From Anodontia alba (taxonomy: Eukaryota; Mollusca; Bivalvia; Lucinida; Lucinidae): 64,000 nt of DNA. Each line of letters starts with the position of its first letter. Positions within the stretch are counted from its first letter, which is position 1. A program made the translations under genes and the position numbers. The notes under the pieces are model-generated. The model did not search any database. It worked only from the letters and a program-made list of their open reading frames with translations, and was not told the origin of the DNA. Of this stretch, positions 20,583 to 33,800 are shown one piece after another. The stretch lies in assembly GCA_964016985.1 (NCBI GenBank), contig OZ024821.1, positions 16,851,211 to 16,915,210 on the forward strand, written 5' to 3'.

Positions 20583-23500
20583 GTTAGTAACAAATAATGT
20601 GGAGTTTCAATGACATTGACTGCGCATAAACCTTAGATTGCTGCAATACAAATTGAGTCTCTGCTGGTTATTTTATAACTGAGCCAGAGCACAGCATTTC
20701 AATGTGCTCCCAACGAAGACTCAAATCAACCTCCTCATCCACGCAGTCTGAACAGAGTCTTTGCAATGCACTCTATGGCTCATCATGAAAACATGCCTAT
20801 ATAATTTTGACCCCCTTAAACCCCACTTTTGTATAATAAAACTGGGGTTTACAGGGGTATATATTATTTTCCTTATTTTTGCTCAAAAACATAGATTGTG
20901 CGTACTCGTTAGAACCGCCTCGGCGAGGCGGTTCTAACGAGTACCCACAATCTATGTTTTGAGCAGAAATATGGAAATATCAGGGAGTTTTTTTAATCTG
21001 AATTTTTTTCAGTTTTTGGAAGTAAACTTTTCTATATATTTGAACAGGCGTGTTTTCATAATGTAGCTAAAGATATAAAGCGTCTTCAGGCGAACAGACT
21101 TCCCTAGGCGCAAATGCACTTTTGTACAAAATGCTGTGTCCCGGCCCATATGCAACTAAACCCTTAATTAGCCTGAACTAGAACATCCAATAAGCAGAAC
21201 TAATTTTCATGGTCCCATGGCTATTCTCGTTGTCAGATTTCACTGTATTTACAGAAGAACTAAAACATTAGTAACTGGAATACCCTTCTTAAGATGTATT
21301 CATAAAAGGCGTATTTGCATGGTGCTTTGCTCTGTAGAGGAAACTTTGCAAACTTTTGTTTTGATTCAATACAAAGCTGATTGACGTAATTACCAAGGCA
21401 TCAAAAGTTTTATTCTGTTTACTGGTTTTAAAAACTCCAATATTTTCATTTTTCTCGTAGTAAACAAAATGGCTGCAATTTATGCAAAATCTATAAGGTA
21501 CACAGTTTGGTTGCAGGTTTTCAACCAGTTCGACTTATTCAAACTTTCTGAAATTGACACATTTTTATCGTGGAACACCAATAAAAACATCAGTGAAAAA
21601 AAATCAGTTTTTGTACTTAAAAAAAGTCAGGTCAGGCCCATTTTGGCCATGAAACTATCTGTGCAGTAAATAATTAAAAACAAACCATAGAAACAGAAAA
21701 GACAAATGGTTACTGATCAGTCATGATCAATCACAAATAAAGTTTTACATTTCAAACAAGAGGCCCATGAGCCAGCTTAAGTAGCGCGAGCAAGTCCGCA
21801 TCTCTTAACCTTAACCCTTTTGCACTCAGGACTAGCACTTTGTAATTTCAAAGTTCTGTTTTGTCAGAATCTAAGTTGCTTCGTTTTCAATAGATCAAGG
21901 TCAACCAATGGTCACTATCTGAATAAATCTGGCAGGTCCAGCGTCCCTACATGTAATTCTGCATACCAAATTTCAAGAGCTTCGGCTTTTGGGCATGGCG
22001 AATATCTTGGTCGTTTGACCCCAAAAACATGCCATAAACAAACTTCCATTCCCCGATCCTAAAAGGGCTCCCCATGTAATTTGGTTTCAATCAGCCCAGC
22101 AGTTTAAGAGGAGGTTAAAATGGCATCCAGGACAAAGGTCAGTAAATGGCCTTGACATTTTGTAGTTATAAAAGTTCATTTAAGTGATCATAGGCTACAA
22201 AAGCTTCACATAAATCCACAATTTTGCCTTTTTCCCATGCAAAAGCCCAAGTGACGGAATTTGACATTGCTGTAAAATAAGTCAAGGTCAATCAAGGTCT
22301 TCATTTGAACAAACTTGGTAGAGCCAGAGTCCCTAATGCTGTTTTTTACAATATAGGTCCCTTATAAGGTTTTTACAATATAGGGACATGGCGTCCAACT
22401 CGGTCATGTGACCCAGACAGTATGAACAAACTTTTGTTTCCCCCGCCCCGTGGAGGCTCCGCGTGTAATTTGGTTTCAGTTTGCCTAGCGATTTCAGAGG
22501 AGATGTTGTTTGAAAATGTTAATGACGCCGACGCAGACGATGGGTGACGGACCACTACCTATCTTATTAGCTCCCCCGGACCCTTCGGCTCTGGTGAGCT
22601 TAATAAACGCCAAGCAACACTGTCTTTCCAACAGATGTCAAAAGCAGAGAAATTAAGCCACCCCACTGATTATTATGCCCCCACCAAACTTGTTTGATGG
22701 GGGATATACTGGATTCACTTTGGTTGTCGCGTCCCATCGCGTCCCGTCCCGTCGCATTTGAATATTGCTTATAACTTTGGTTACCTTTGGTGAATTGCTT
22801 TACAGTTGGAACACATACACATTGTAGCAAGGCACAATGAGGGAATAACTTAGATAATTCCTGCAGGCATTTTGCATGGATTATGGCCCCTTTCTGATTT
22901 AGAAATTGTCTCAGTCAGATGCATCTTGATTCATAACTCTTGTTATCTTTTGGGGATTGATTTGAAACTTGAAATAATAGCCTGTTACATGACAGTGGAT
23001 TTGTAGAACAAGTACCATCACTCTGTTATGCATTTTGCATGGATTATGGCCCTTTTCTGACTTAAAAAATGTCCCATTTAGATAAATTTTGATTAATAAC
23101 TTCTGATTTCATTGAAGGATTGATTTGAAACTTAAAATACTAGCCAATTACCTTGCAGAGAACAAGTGTCATTACTCTGTTATGCATTTTGCTGACTTAG
23201 GAATTGTCCCATTTACATGTAGATACATTTTGATTCATAAGTCTTGTTATCTATGGCAGATTGATTTAGAATTTAAAGTACTAGCTGATTGTCTTGCAGA
23301 TAACTTGTAGAACAAGTACCATCACTCTGTTTTGACTTTTGCATGGATTATGGCCCCTTTCTGGCTTAGATATTGTTCTATTCAGATGCATTTTGATGCA
23401 TTTTGATTCATCGGTTTTGACATCATTGCGGATTAACCTCAGACTTGAAATACTAGCCCAGGCTATTACTTAAATGAGAATTTATAGAACAAGTATCATC

Positions 23501-24777
23501 ACTCTATTACACTTTTGCATGGATTGTAGCCCCTTTCTGACTTTGATATTATCCCGTTTAGATGCATTTTGGTTTACAACTTTCGTCGTCTTTGGGGTAT
23601 TGATTTGATATTTGAAATACTAGCCTATTATCTTACAAAGAATTTGTATAACTAGTACCACTACTCTGCAATGCATTTTGCATGGATTATGGCCCCTTTC
23701 TGAATTACATTGTAGAAATAGTCCCACTGAGAGACATTTTGATGAATAACTTCTGATGTCATTATAGGACTGATTTGAAACTTAAAACTATTGAAAATAG
23801 ATTGCAGACTGACACATCAAATGTTTTAGACCAAAGAGCTTGTACGTGCACTTCTTAGACATGAGGGTTGCAATGGCGATGGGGTAAAAGGTCAGTGTCT
23901 AGAACTTGGCAATGAACACGAGACTGCAAGAAGTATGGAAGTGTCGTTAGACCAACTTAATGCTGTAGTGAGGTGATGCACTATGCAGTATTAGGAGCCG
24001 CTTCTTGTCATCATGAAATATCATAAGCATTATATAGCAGGAATTTCTCCATCTATTTATAGTGAGAGGACCTGGCCTGTAAATGTCCGCGAGTATCACT
24101 AGATTGGGGTATGCAAATCAGGACCGCATACCAGTAGAATGCCTACTTTTACCTTGCTTCTGATGTTATCTCAAACAGGGGATATATACACTGACACTTT
24201 ATGGAAAATCAGTGCTGTGATGTAGCCACTGCTTTTGATATGCTGCACATGATTGCTTAGAAGGTTAGACCTGTTATTCTGCTGAATTCCAGTTCTTTAT
24301 GTAATAAACATGTTTCACGCAAATTCCCATTTTAAGCATATCATGGAATTTATTAATCAAGCCTTTGTTAACAATGGTGCCTGTATGGGGGCATGAGTGT
24401 TTCGCACACAGGTCTAGTTTTCTACAGAATTCCGTCCTCAACCCGTCACCAGAAGTAATGTATTCACTTCCTTGCCTGTTCCATTTATCAAAGATAGAGT
24501 GTAGATTTAAAAAGGCAAATTACAAGTGATGACTTCTGTTGTTGTTTGCAGATTTAGTGATCAGTCGGGCACCAAAGATACAAGAGACCTTGCCATTATC
24601 ATTAAATTATATTCTATCCAAGAAGGAATTCGGGCGACAAAGCTGTTCTTAAAAGCCATAAAAATACTGTCATTTTATAAAACTATGTTAGCCTTTAGGA
24701 TGTTGGAGTTTCCGTGTATTTTAGCTAATTATGTACGTTACGTATCAATTGATTTTTTTATTATATCGTTTGTGTGT

Positions 24778-24810
<33 letters not shown>

Positions 24811-26282
24811 TTGAAAAAGCAACGATATTTTTTTTTTTTCTTTTCAATTTCATTCTTACAAACTGAGAGTAGAAAATCAAAATATATATTTTGGTATTTA
24901 TTAGTGACACAATATTCAAAATTCGGACAATGCTCTTCATCGTAAAATATAAATTTACACTGAAGGTTACATTTAAAACAAACGTCGGGTTATTGTTTAC
25001 AATTATTGACGGATGTAGCCCAAGTCCTTTACGCTGATCAATTAGGACACGCTGTCCTCAGTGTGAGATGCGTTGTACAGCTACTCCGAATCGGTATCAA
25101 AATGCATGTTAATGGGGTTGTCTTTCTTCAACTGAAAGCGCCACAGATGCTTAGTCATCCATTTTCGTTTCGACTACATATACAGTCTGTTCTCAGCGCT
25201 TGCAGATGAAGCAGCTGCTAGCAGTTAATGTCTACCGTTAGTTTGCAGACTTGCTTATTCATGTACATGTCATGTACAACAGCACTGGAAAATCGTGCGC
25301 AGGTGTTTCATCCATCTTTACATTCACCATCAATACTCAATACTGTTGACCAACCTATTGGCCTTCCTAGGCATTGACGAGGTCATATAAATACAATCTC
25401 TCCTGTAAGCCACCATTGGTGGTTCCTATGAAATTGACTCTATCCTGTCGGATTGGTGGAACACATGCAATCTGACAACGTCTGATCTTGGTATGCACTG
25501 TTTGCGCAAGTTAATCTGTCGGAATAATTAGATTAAATAAGATATAGCAAAATTCGATTTCTTTATGCAGAGCTTTGTAATGATATTGTACTTTCATGTT
25601 TGTTTTGACAGATCGAGATGATGAGGCGTTTGCACCAGGGCAGTACGGTATATGTACATATGTTTTAATCATAATATCAACATTATTGGTGATGATAACA
25701 TTTCCGTTCTCCCTCATTGTATGCCTTAAGGTGAGTTCAATTTTCTGGCATATACTTTACCAACACGATAATCTCAATATAAGTTCTATGCTAAATTCTT
25801 TTCAGTCAGATCGAACAGAATTATTTGGTTACGCCATGCAAAGACATGTTTTCGAGCATATGCGGAGAGCAGAGGCCCAGATCAGTCTAAGCAGGGCATT
25901 TAATAACTGCTAACAATAACACTTGATGTATGACTGGAGAGCTAAGGCATGCACAGTTTGATCTAAATCTGCGCATTTGGCTCATATTTGAAGACACTGT
26001 TTCGCTTTACTCGACCCATTTATAACCAAACAATATAAGACAATGCTAAATAATGATATTGTTATACTGAAGTATTGCAGGTCATTATATGTGCAAGCCC
26101 ATATAACGTATTGCAAAACTCATTAAAATCATACAAAATGTCCAGACTAATACATCTCAAAGGCCTGCATGCATGCACCTTTAATTTCCGAAATCAAATG
26201 AGTGTCATCACGGACAAAAACAAACTAGAAACACTGAAGGCTCGTTTAGCGTGACCTATCTATCTATATATATATATATATA

Positions 26283-26373
<91 letters not shown>

Positions 26374-29300
26374 TTTTTTTTTTTGTTTTTGAGTTCCTAG
26401 GAAATCCTTTCGATAGCTCAACAAAACAAATATATATTTAGGGGTATTTTAGAACAATTTTCGTAGTTCATCTTGAAAATACATGTTGATTGTAACCATA
26501 AGCATCACCTAATCAAGGCGATCTCATGCCTATCCTCTAGATACCATTATTTTATAGAAGATCGAAAAGACATCCCTAAATTATCTCCATTTATCTCCTG
26601 ATCTGGCACTATAACCACCCCAATGGCTCGAACTACCAATGTCTAGGACAAATTTCCGTGGTTCAAAAGATGTTTCAGCCATTGCAGTTGATTGCATATG
26701 TTTACAAAAACTGACAATCAAATCCAAGACGCAGAACTCCATTGCCTCTTTGCGCTAATTTTGACTACCCTAAACTCAAATTTTTATCTTTATCAAGTTG
26801 AAATTTTACTACATAAAATCACACCTTCTTGTAAATTATTATACTAATCTGAGCTAGATTATTCTAAACGTCCTGGTACGTTGATGTTTTAAGAAAAAAA
26901 AAAGAGAAAATATTGTGCTTGTCTGCCAACCTGAACCGTTTATAAACTTAAAGCCAATGATGACTTTATGCTTATGTATAGTAATGAAACAAGAGGACCA
27001 TGATAGTCTTTAACACTCACCTGTGCTGACAAGTAGATCAAGGTCACACAATGTCTACAATACTTATTAATCTGGAGGACATATCTTTCAGCATATCCAT
27101 GTCCCACTCATCCGCAAGTTTCAGGAAGATCCAATTACAACCTATGGAGCTATGCAGCAAACAGAGTTAATTATTGGCACCTTAAGTAATCAAGGGACGT
27201 AACTATATGTATCATATTGTAAAAGTTTTCAAATCTTTTCGAAATGCTTAAAGGCCTGTATAATTTTTAATGTTTGGTGTACTGTAACCTCAAAAGAATA
27301 TACGCTGCTCCACTTCATGGTCTGACTATCCAACAACTTTCAGCTTGGTAGAAAAAACCTTTAGAAGACCAGAAACGAAGTCGTGTATGAGCTATCTTAA
27401 AAGAGTAATAATTCAATCAAAATTTGATGTACTCTAACTGTAGGAGGAGTTATTAAAAACAAAAACATAAAAAAACATACTGAAAACTCTATCAGTATTT
27501 GATATACTGTAACATCGATATAATATCTCTGTATCATCTCATGATCTAACTATCCACCAAGTTTCAACCCGTTTTGGTGAAAACTGTTGAAAGAGATCGC
27601 CGAAAATGAAATCATATCTGAACAATATTTAAAGAGTAATTACTCTATCAAAATTTGGAAAACTATAACTTCGAAACAATATGCGCTGTACAACTTCATA
27701 GTCTAACTGTTCTCCAAGTTTCAATCTCATTAGATGAAAACTGTAGAAAGAGTTGTCTGGAAACCAAGAAACAGCTTTAATAAATAGTGATAACTATCAA
27801 ACTTTTTACTGTACTTTGACCTCAACCCAATATGCGCTATGTCACCTTATGGTGTAACTGTCCACTAAGTGTCCACATTATATGTAAGGTTCAGGAAGAA
27901 TAACAGATAATCTGATCTGGACAGTTTTCGACCTCATGCGAGATTTCACCTAAATGCACTTTACATCCAAGTTTCAGGAAGATCTGATGAAAACTGATTA
28001 TTATGCTGATGTATGCTGATGACAGACAAACAGGGGCTTTTAAGCAATTAAAAGGATGTAACTCAAAGAGTACTGATCTGATCTGGCCAGTTTTTTTTAA
28101 CTCATGCAAGAATTTATCCATGGTCATCTTATCTGCAAGTTTCATGAAGATCCAATCAAAACTGAACGTGTTTTGCTGATGACAAAGTCAAACAGAGGCT
28201 TTTTTAGCAATCAAGGGGATGTAACTCTAAGATTAATGATCCGAACAGGCCAGGTTTTAAACTCATCTAGGCATCATCCATGTCCACCTTATCTGTAAGT
28301 TTCAGGAAGACCTGGTCAAAACTGACGTTACTTGTTATGCTAATGACAAAGTCAAACAGAGGCTTTTTCAGTAATGATCCAATCTTGCCAGTTTAAAACT
28401 CGTCCGAGATAGTATACATGTCCACCTTATCTCAAAATTTTAGGAAGATCCAAACAAAACTGAATAAGTTTTCTGATGACAAAGTGAAACAGACGCCCCA
28501 AAGATCTGGGCTTTTGTTGCCTGTATATGCGATCAGGGTCCTTTTCTCAAATTGTGTCACCTTTGGTTGGCTTGGAATTTAACGACCCAGTTAACACTAT
28601 TATAGTCAAGTCGAGCCGATCAGTTTACCTACCCACACTTTTGCTTGGAAGGCGTAGTTCTCTAAGCGTAAAATCTGTACTTGTGCGCATTCATTCGCCA
28701 GGAACTTACAACTCTTAGAACCAGGACAAGACAGGGAATGACCGTAGAAAATATTTTGTGATCAATCTACAAGCAAGAATGTTGCCGGATCCGGCGGTGC
28801 TCGAACCAGCGACCTCCCGATCACCAGGTGGAAATGCATCCGACTGATTTACCTTGGTCAGCTAGTTGTGCCTCCCAGCGGACACACGTTGAAACAACAT
28901 CGGTGCAACGTTGATTCAACGTCTAGACGTTGAATCAACGTTGAATCGATGTTGTTTCAACGTTGTGTGCCTGCTGGGCTCCTATATATGCTAAGAGGAA
29001 TTGATACACTTTCTGGGCAGACAATTTTGTTAACTTTGTTTTTGCCCCCTTCTGAAAAGAGATCTATACTCAATAAGAAAAGAATTTGTTCACAGAGATA
29101 GCAAGTTATTTCCTCGTAGATTAAACCTGTTTTATAAAGCGCTTGGCTTATAATACGAGGGTCATGCAAAAAGTTCTGTCACTAATAGGCTTCCTTGGTT
29201 TTATCCCAGGTATATTTTAAAATGCTTCACTGCACTTGAATGGTGTGTTCAATAGCTAACGATACCCATTTATTTCGTTCCAATTGCTTTCCAAATGACC

Positions 29301-30783
29301 GAGCTATTTCAAATTGAAATAGATGCAGTCATATACATTGACCAATATACTTGTTACAATAAGAAACGACCAAGCAAAGGATGGTCAGGAGTCCACGCCT
29401 CCTCTCATAAGTGTGAGGCTGTTAAGTCTTTTTTGGCTTCTGAAATGTGAAAGTTTTAAACCATCCACCTCATTCACCTGACCTGAGTCTTCTGTGACTT
29501 CTTTTTATTTCCAAGGCTTAAGAAAATGCTTTCTGGAAATAAGTATACGTCTAGAAGTTCTCTTGGCAGCACTATTTATCAGTGTCTCCAACAGATACCT
29601 AAAGAAGACTATTTATCTGCTTTTCGCGACTAGGTAAAAAGGTTACAAAAATGTGTTTCAGTAAAGGGGGAATACTTTGAAGGTTTGTAATAAAAATATG
29701 TTTGATAAAACGTAGCACTGAAGTAATCCGAACCCAGTAACAAAACTTTTTGCAGGACCCTCGTAAAGCAAACGGGAAGACACAAAACTTGTCTTCCATT
29801 GCGGGAATGGCAAAAATCTACTAACTGCACCTATTCCTCATAAATTGCCGACTTTTGTTTTCCTTTTACTTATAGGTAGTACAGGAATACGAGCGAGCAG
29901 TTATCTTTAGACTTGGCAGAGTTAGATCAGTTAAAGCTCAAGGACCAGGTATCTTAACCCGTTTAATCTTCAAACTTAAGTCTTTAGACAGGTCCATTTC
30001 CTATTGTCTACCGTTACCATGTTTTATAGAAATGCCTGTAGCTCGTGTAAATAACTTAATCATAGTACGCGTTCTGTGGCGTCTTATCTGCATCACGGAA
30101 ACATGCCTATATAATTTACCCCCTTAAACCCCATTTTTATATAGTAAAACTGGTGTTTACAGGGGTACACATTATTTTTCTTATTTCTGCTCAGAAATAG
30201 ATTGTGGGTACCCGTTAGAACCGCCTTGCTAAGGCGGTTCTAACGAGTACACACAATCTATGTTTTGAGCAGAAATATGAAAAATATCAATATTTTTTAT
30301 CTGAAATTTTTTTTTTTTTTTTTTTTGGTGGTGAAAATTTCAACATATTTGAATAGGCGTGTTTTCGTAATGTGGGTCTACACTGTCTGCCAGTGTCCCT
30401 TTCATTGGACACTAGGCATAAATGCTTTAACGGGAATTGATACACTTTCAAGTGAAAAAACTTGTCTTCCCCCTCCCGTCTCTTTGGGGATGCTCTTATT
30501 GAATTCGCTGTCTCAGCGGATAGCAAATTCTTGTTATTAAGAGTGGCCTAAAGTTACGAAAGTTTTCAAATACAAGGAAGGAAACGTTCTTTCCACAACA
30601 ATTGTCACAAAACGATGGCAAAAGCTTTCAAGTGTGTCCTTTCACCTTAACTATATATCATGTTATCTTTTAGTAATTTCTGACCCCTCTTGTCCCCACT
30701 TTTTATTAAATGATGTAGATAATATGGTGGTTTGCCTATATTCCGAATAAATAAGGCATTTATACAGGGCGAAACCAGGATGA

Positions 30784-30818
<35 letters not shown>

Positions 30819-33800
30819 GTGTAAGGGAGGGATGAATTTGATCAAGTTGTGGTACTTACTCTATGTATTCTGAAAGACAGACATGGGCAAACAGTACAGA
30901 CCAAGATCATGTGCCATAGAACGCGGCGACTGATCAGGGTCTGCACTGTTTTCCACTCACCTAGCAGTTCCACACACATTCACAGACTACAGCACTCCAA
31001 ATTTATCAAATCTATCCAAAATTTAAAATAAAAATGAATTTTGGAGAAAGGGCGTGGGGGAAGTGGGGACGGGGGAGGGGGCTTTGACCGACTAAACTCC
31101 ACGACCACCCTCTCTGAATTCTCCTTTGCAGTTTCTTGATGCAATTTTTTTCTTTATTAAACTGCCCACTGAATACGGGCGAAGCCTAACTTGTGAAACT
31201 ATTAGAGTGGGTCCGAAGTTGACAGCTTAAACTTTGACCTGCTGACAAAAAAAAAAAAAAATTAAGCATATAACATTACATTGTATTTTTTATTCGCACA
31301 GAAAAGACGATTATTCTGATTCCTTTACAATTTCTTTATGGAGATCATTTGAATGAAATTTCAAGACTATTTAATGCATAAAAAGAAAGAAAATATCACC
31401 ATTGTTTTATGATTTAGTCTACAGACTGCTATAGTTTTACTGTATATGAAACCAAACCTCTAATTTTATAATAGAGTTTTAACCCATTTTAGATTGAATA
31501 ACATCTTCCACACTACATACTACTGGAAGAGTCTAATTTCAAATTTATGTATGTTTCCCAATTACCCTTTCAGGGATCTACAGGTCAAAATGGGTTAAAC
31601 TAGATCGGTTTTTCACTTTGGTCACTCATTAAATATGCCATCATGTTTAATTTGCCACTTTTTATATGTAAGATAATTCTTCTTTTAGAAAACCTTCCAG
31701 TCTGAATTACATGTATGAACATTTATATTAACGGTAAAATATGCACAAAGTTGCGTTTATAGCAGAACTATTTTCAGCTTTGAGTTTTAAACGGAAGAAT
31801 GAATATTTGAATACGCACTTCTTCAAATACTTATTGGTCTAAATATGCGCGTTCTAAATGACAGCATCTTACAACGCAGACATCACGAAAACATGCCTAT
31901 ATAATTTTGACCCCCTTAAACCCCACTTTTATATTGTAAAACTGGGGTTTACCGGGGTATACATTTTTTTTTTATTTCTGCTCAAAAATATAGAATGTGG
32001 GTATTCGTTAGAACCGCCTCTGCGAGGCGGTTCTAACGAGTACCCATAATCTATGTTTTGAGCAGAAATATGAAAAATATTTGAAATTTTTGTCTGAAAA
32101 TTTTCAGTTTTTCGGTGATTAACTTTTCAGTATATTTGAATAGGCATGTTTTCGTAATGTATCATTGAATGAAAAGACAATCGATATGAGTTATGGACAC
32201 ACAATCCATTGTCAATATTTAGATAATTCATTATAAGAAAAGTAAGGATCCTGAGAAATATTTAAAGGAAATTGATATATTATCAGAGGTGTTTTGCCTC
32301 CCCTCTGGATAGCAAAACCTGCAGTCACACAAATTATTTCCATATAAAAAAGGCTGAGCATTTATACAGTCCTCTAAACCCATTTATTCCGAATGGATTT
32401 TCTACCTTAAATCATTGGACCGGTCCATTTCCAGTAAAGGGGGTGTTTGGTAAGGTTTTATTATTACCATGGTTTACAGAAATTCCTGTACCTAATGCAA
32501 ACAGTGTAGACCCTGATCAGACGCTGCGTTATGTGGCGTCTGATCTGAGTCTACGCTGTTTGTCAATGTCCCTTTTATGGGACACCAGGCATTAATGAGT
32601 TAAATCAGTTCGTGATTATACGTGACGTGATCGATTTCTTCCTTGTCTTTCGCTAGATATCAATATTGACAAGCTCTTTTTAAAGGAAATGGCAAATTTT
32701 TTCATTGACCAAAGCAAAGCCGAGGTAAAATTATTTTCTGTAGTCAGTTCGTGATCATGACATAACTCTTACTGCCTATAAAAAGGATTGAACGGCCCAC
32801 AGACAATTGGACCGAAATGTTAACATAGCAACAGTTAGGGCGCTTTTTTCATCCGAAAAAAACTGATATCTTTCTTATTACTCCACAAAAACATATGTTG
32901 TGGTACTCATTAGAAGCGCCTCGGCGAGGCGCTTCTAATGAGTACCACAACATATGTTTTCGTGGGGAAGTAAGAAAAATATTATGTGGTACCCCCTCTT
33001 ATCTGTAGCTATGTGTTAAGTTTTGAAGGGTTCCCTATAAGAAACCGCTGAATTCGTCCCTGCTCAGTTAACAAAGATAGCCATAGTTCTTGAAACGTCA
33101 GGATTTTGACTTGGCATACAGACTGATACCGACAAGAGCTAAACAAACGGCTTACAGAAATGCCAGGTTTCATAATCCTGACTAAACTGAGGCACAGTCA
33201 AGAGAGAGGCGATTGGTTGGTTTAAACGCCCAGTCAATACTATTAACTCATTGAAGTCTGGAGACCCCTAAAAGGGCAATTAGCTATTAGTGCAGACCCA
33301 GATCAAATACCGCAGAACGCGGATTCTGATCAGGGTTTCCACTGTTTCCAAATGGCTTAGCGATTTTTCTTTAGGGATATCTAAATCTCATAGCCGGACA
33401 TGCCTAAAATTGAAATTGGACTCTTCCAATACATAGTGTGGGGGAGTTTATTCAATCTATAATGGGGGAAAGTCTTAGCCACACTTTTTCCTGGGCAGTC
33501 TTAGTCTTCTAAGCGGTTAAGCAGTACTTACGCACTCTCTTTAGCCAGAAACTTATAGTTGCCCTTCTTGAACCAGCTAAAGGGAGAGATTGACCGCAGA
33601 AAATATATCAGCAGTATTACTACTTATATCGTGACCAAATTTCAAGAAAGACCCAGCGAGATTCGAACCCGCGACCTCCTAATCACCAGTCAGAGCCATT
33701 GAGGCCGGCTAGGATTAGGCGGATCGTGTGCCTTAGCGATAGCTGATTTTAGTGTTGAAATAAAACTGAATATCGCGCTACCGAGGAACGGTCAAGGAAC

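Noticed and set aside
11362..21063. CRISPR-like array
   Set aside because: The spaced repeats are about 275 bp, in both orientations, at irregular distances and with inverted ends. The surrounding genes are animal. They are transposable elements.
30265..30540. Many frames containing FSIYLNRRVFVM-type peptides (also 12440, 15851, 17411, 42100 and others)
   Set aside because: They come from the right end of family A copies (AATATATTTGAATAGGCGTG read in one frame). They are repeat shadows.
32656..32723. Possible extra exon in intron 3 of gene B (acceptor CGCTAG, donor GTAAAA, reads INIDKLFLKEMANFFIDQSK)
   Set aside because: Its 68-bp length would break the phase between exons 3 and 4, which already join perfectly (GPG|LFFILP). 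It also has no stomatin similarity.
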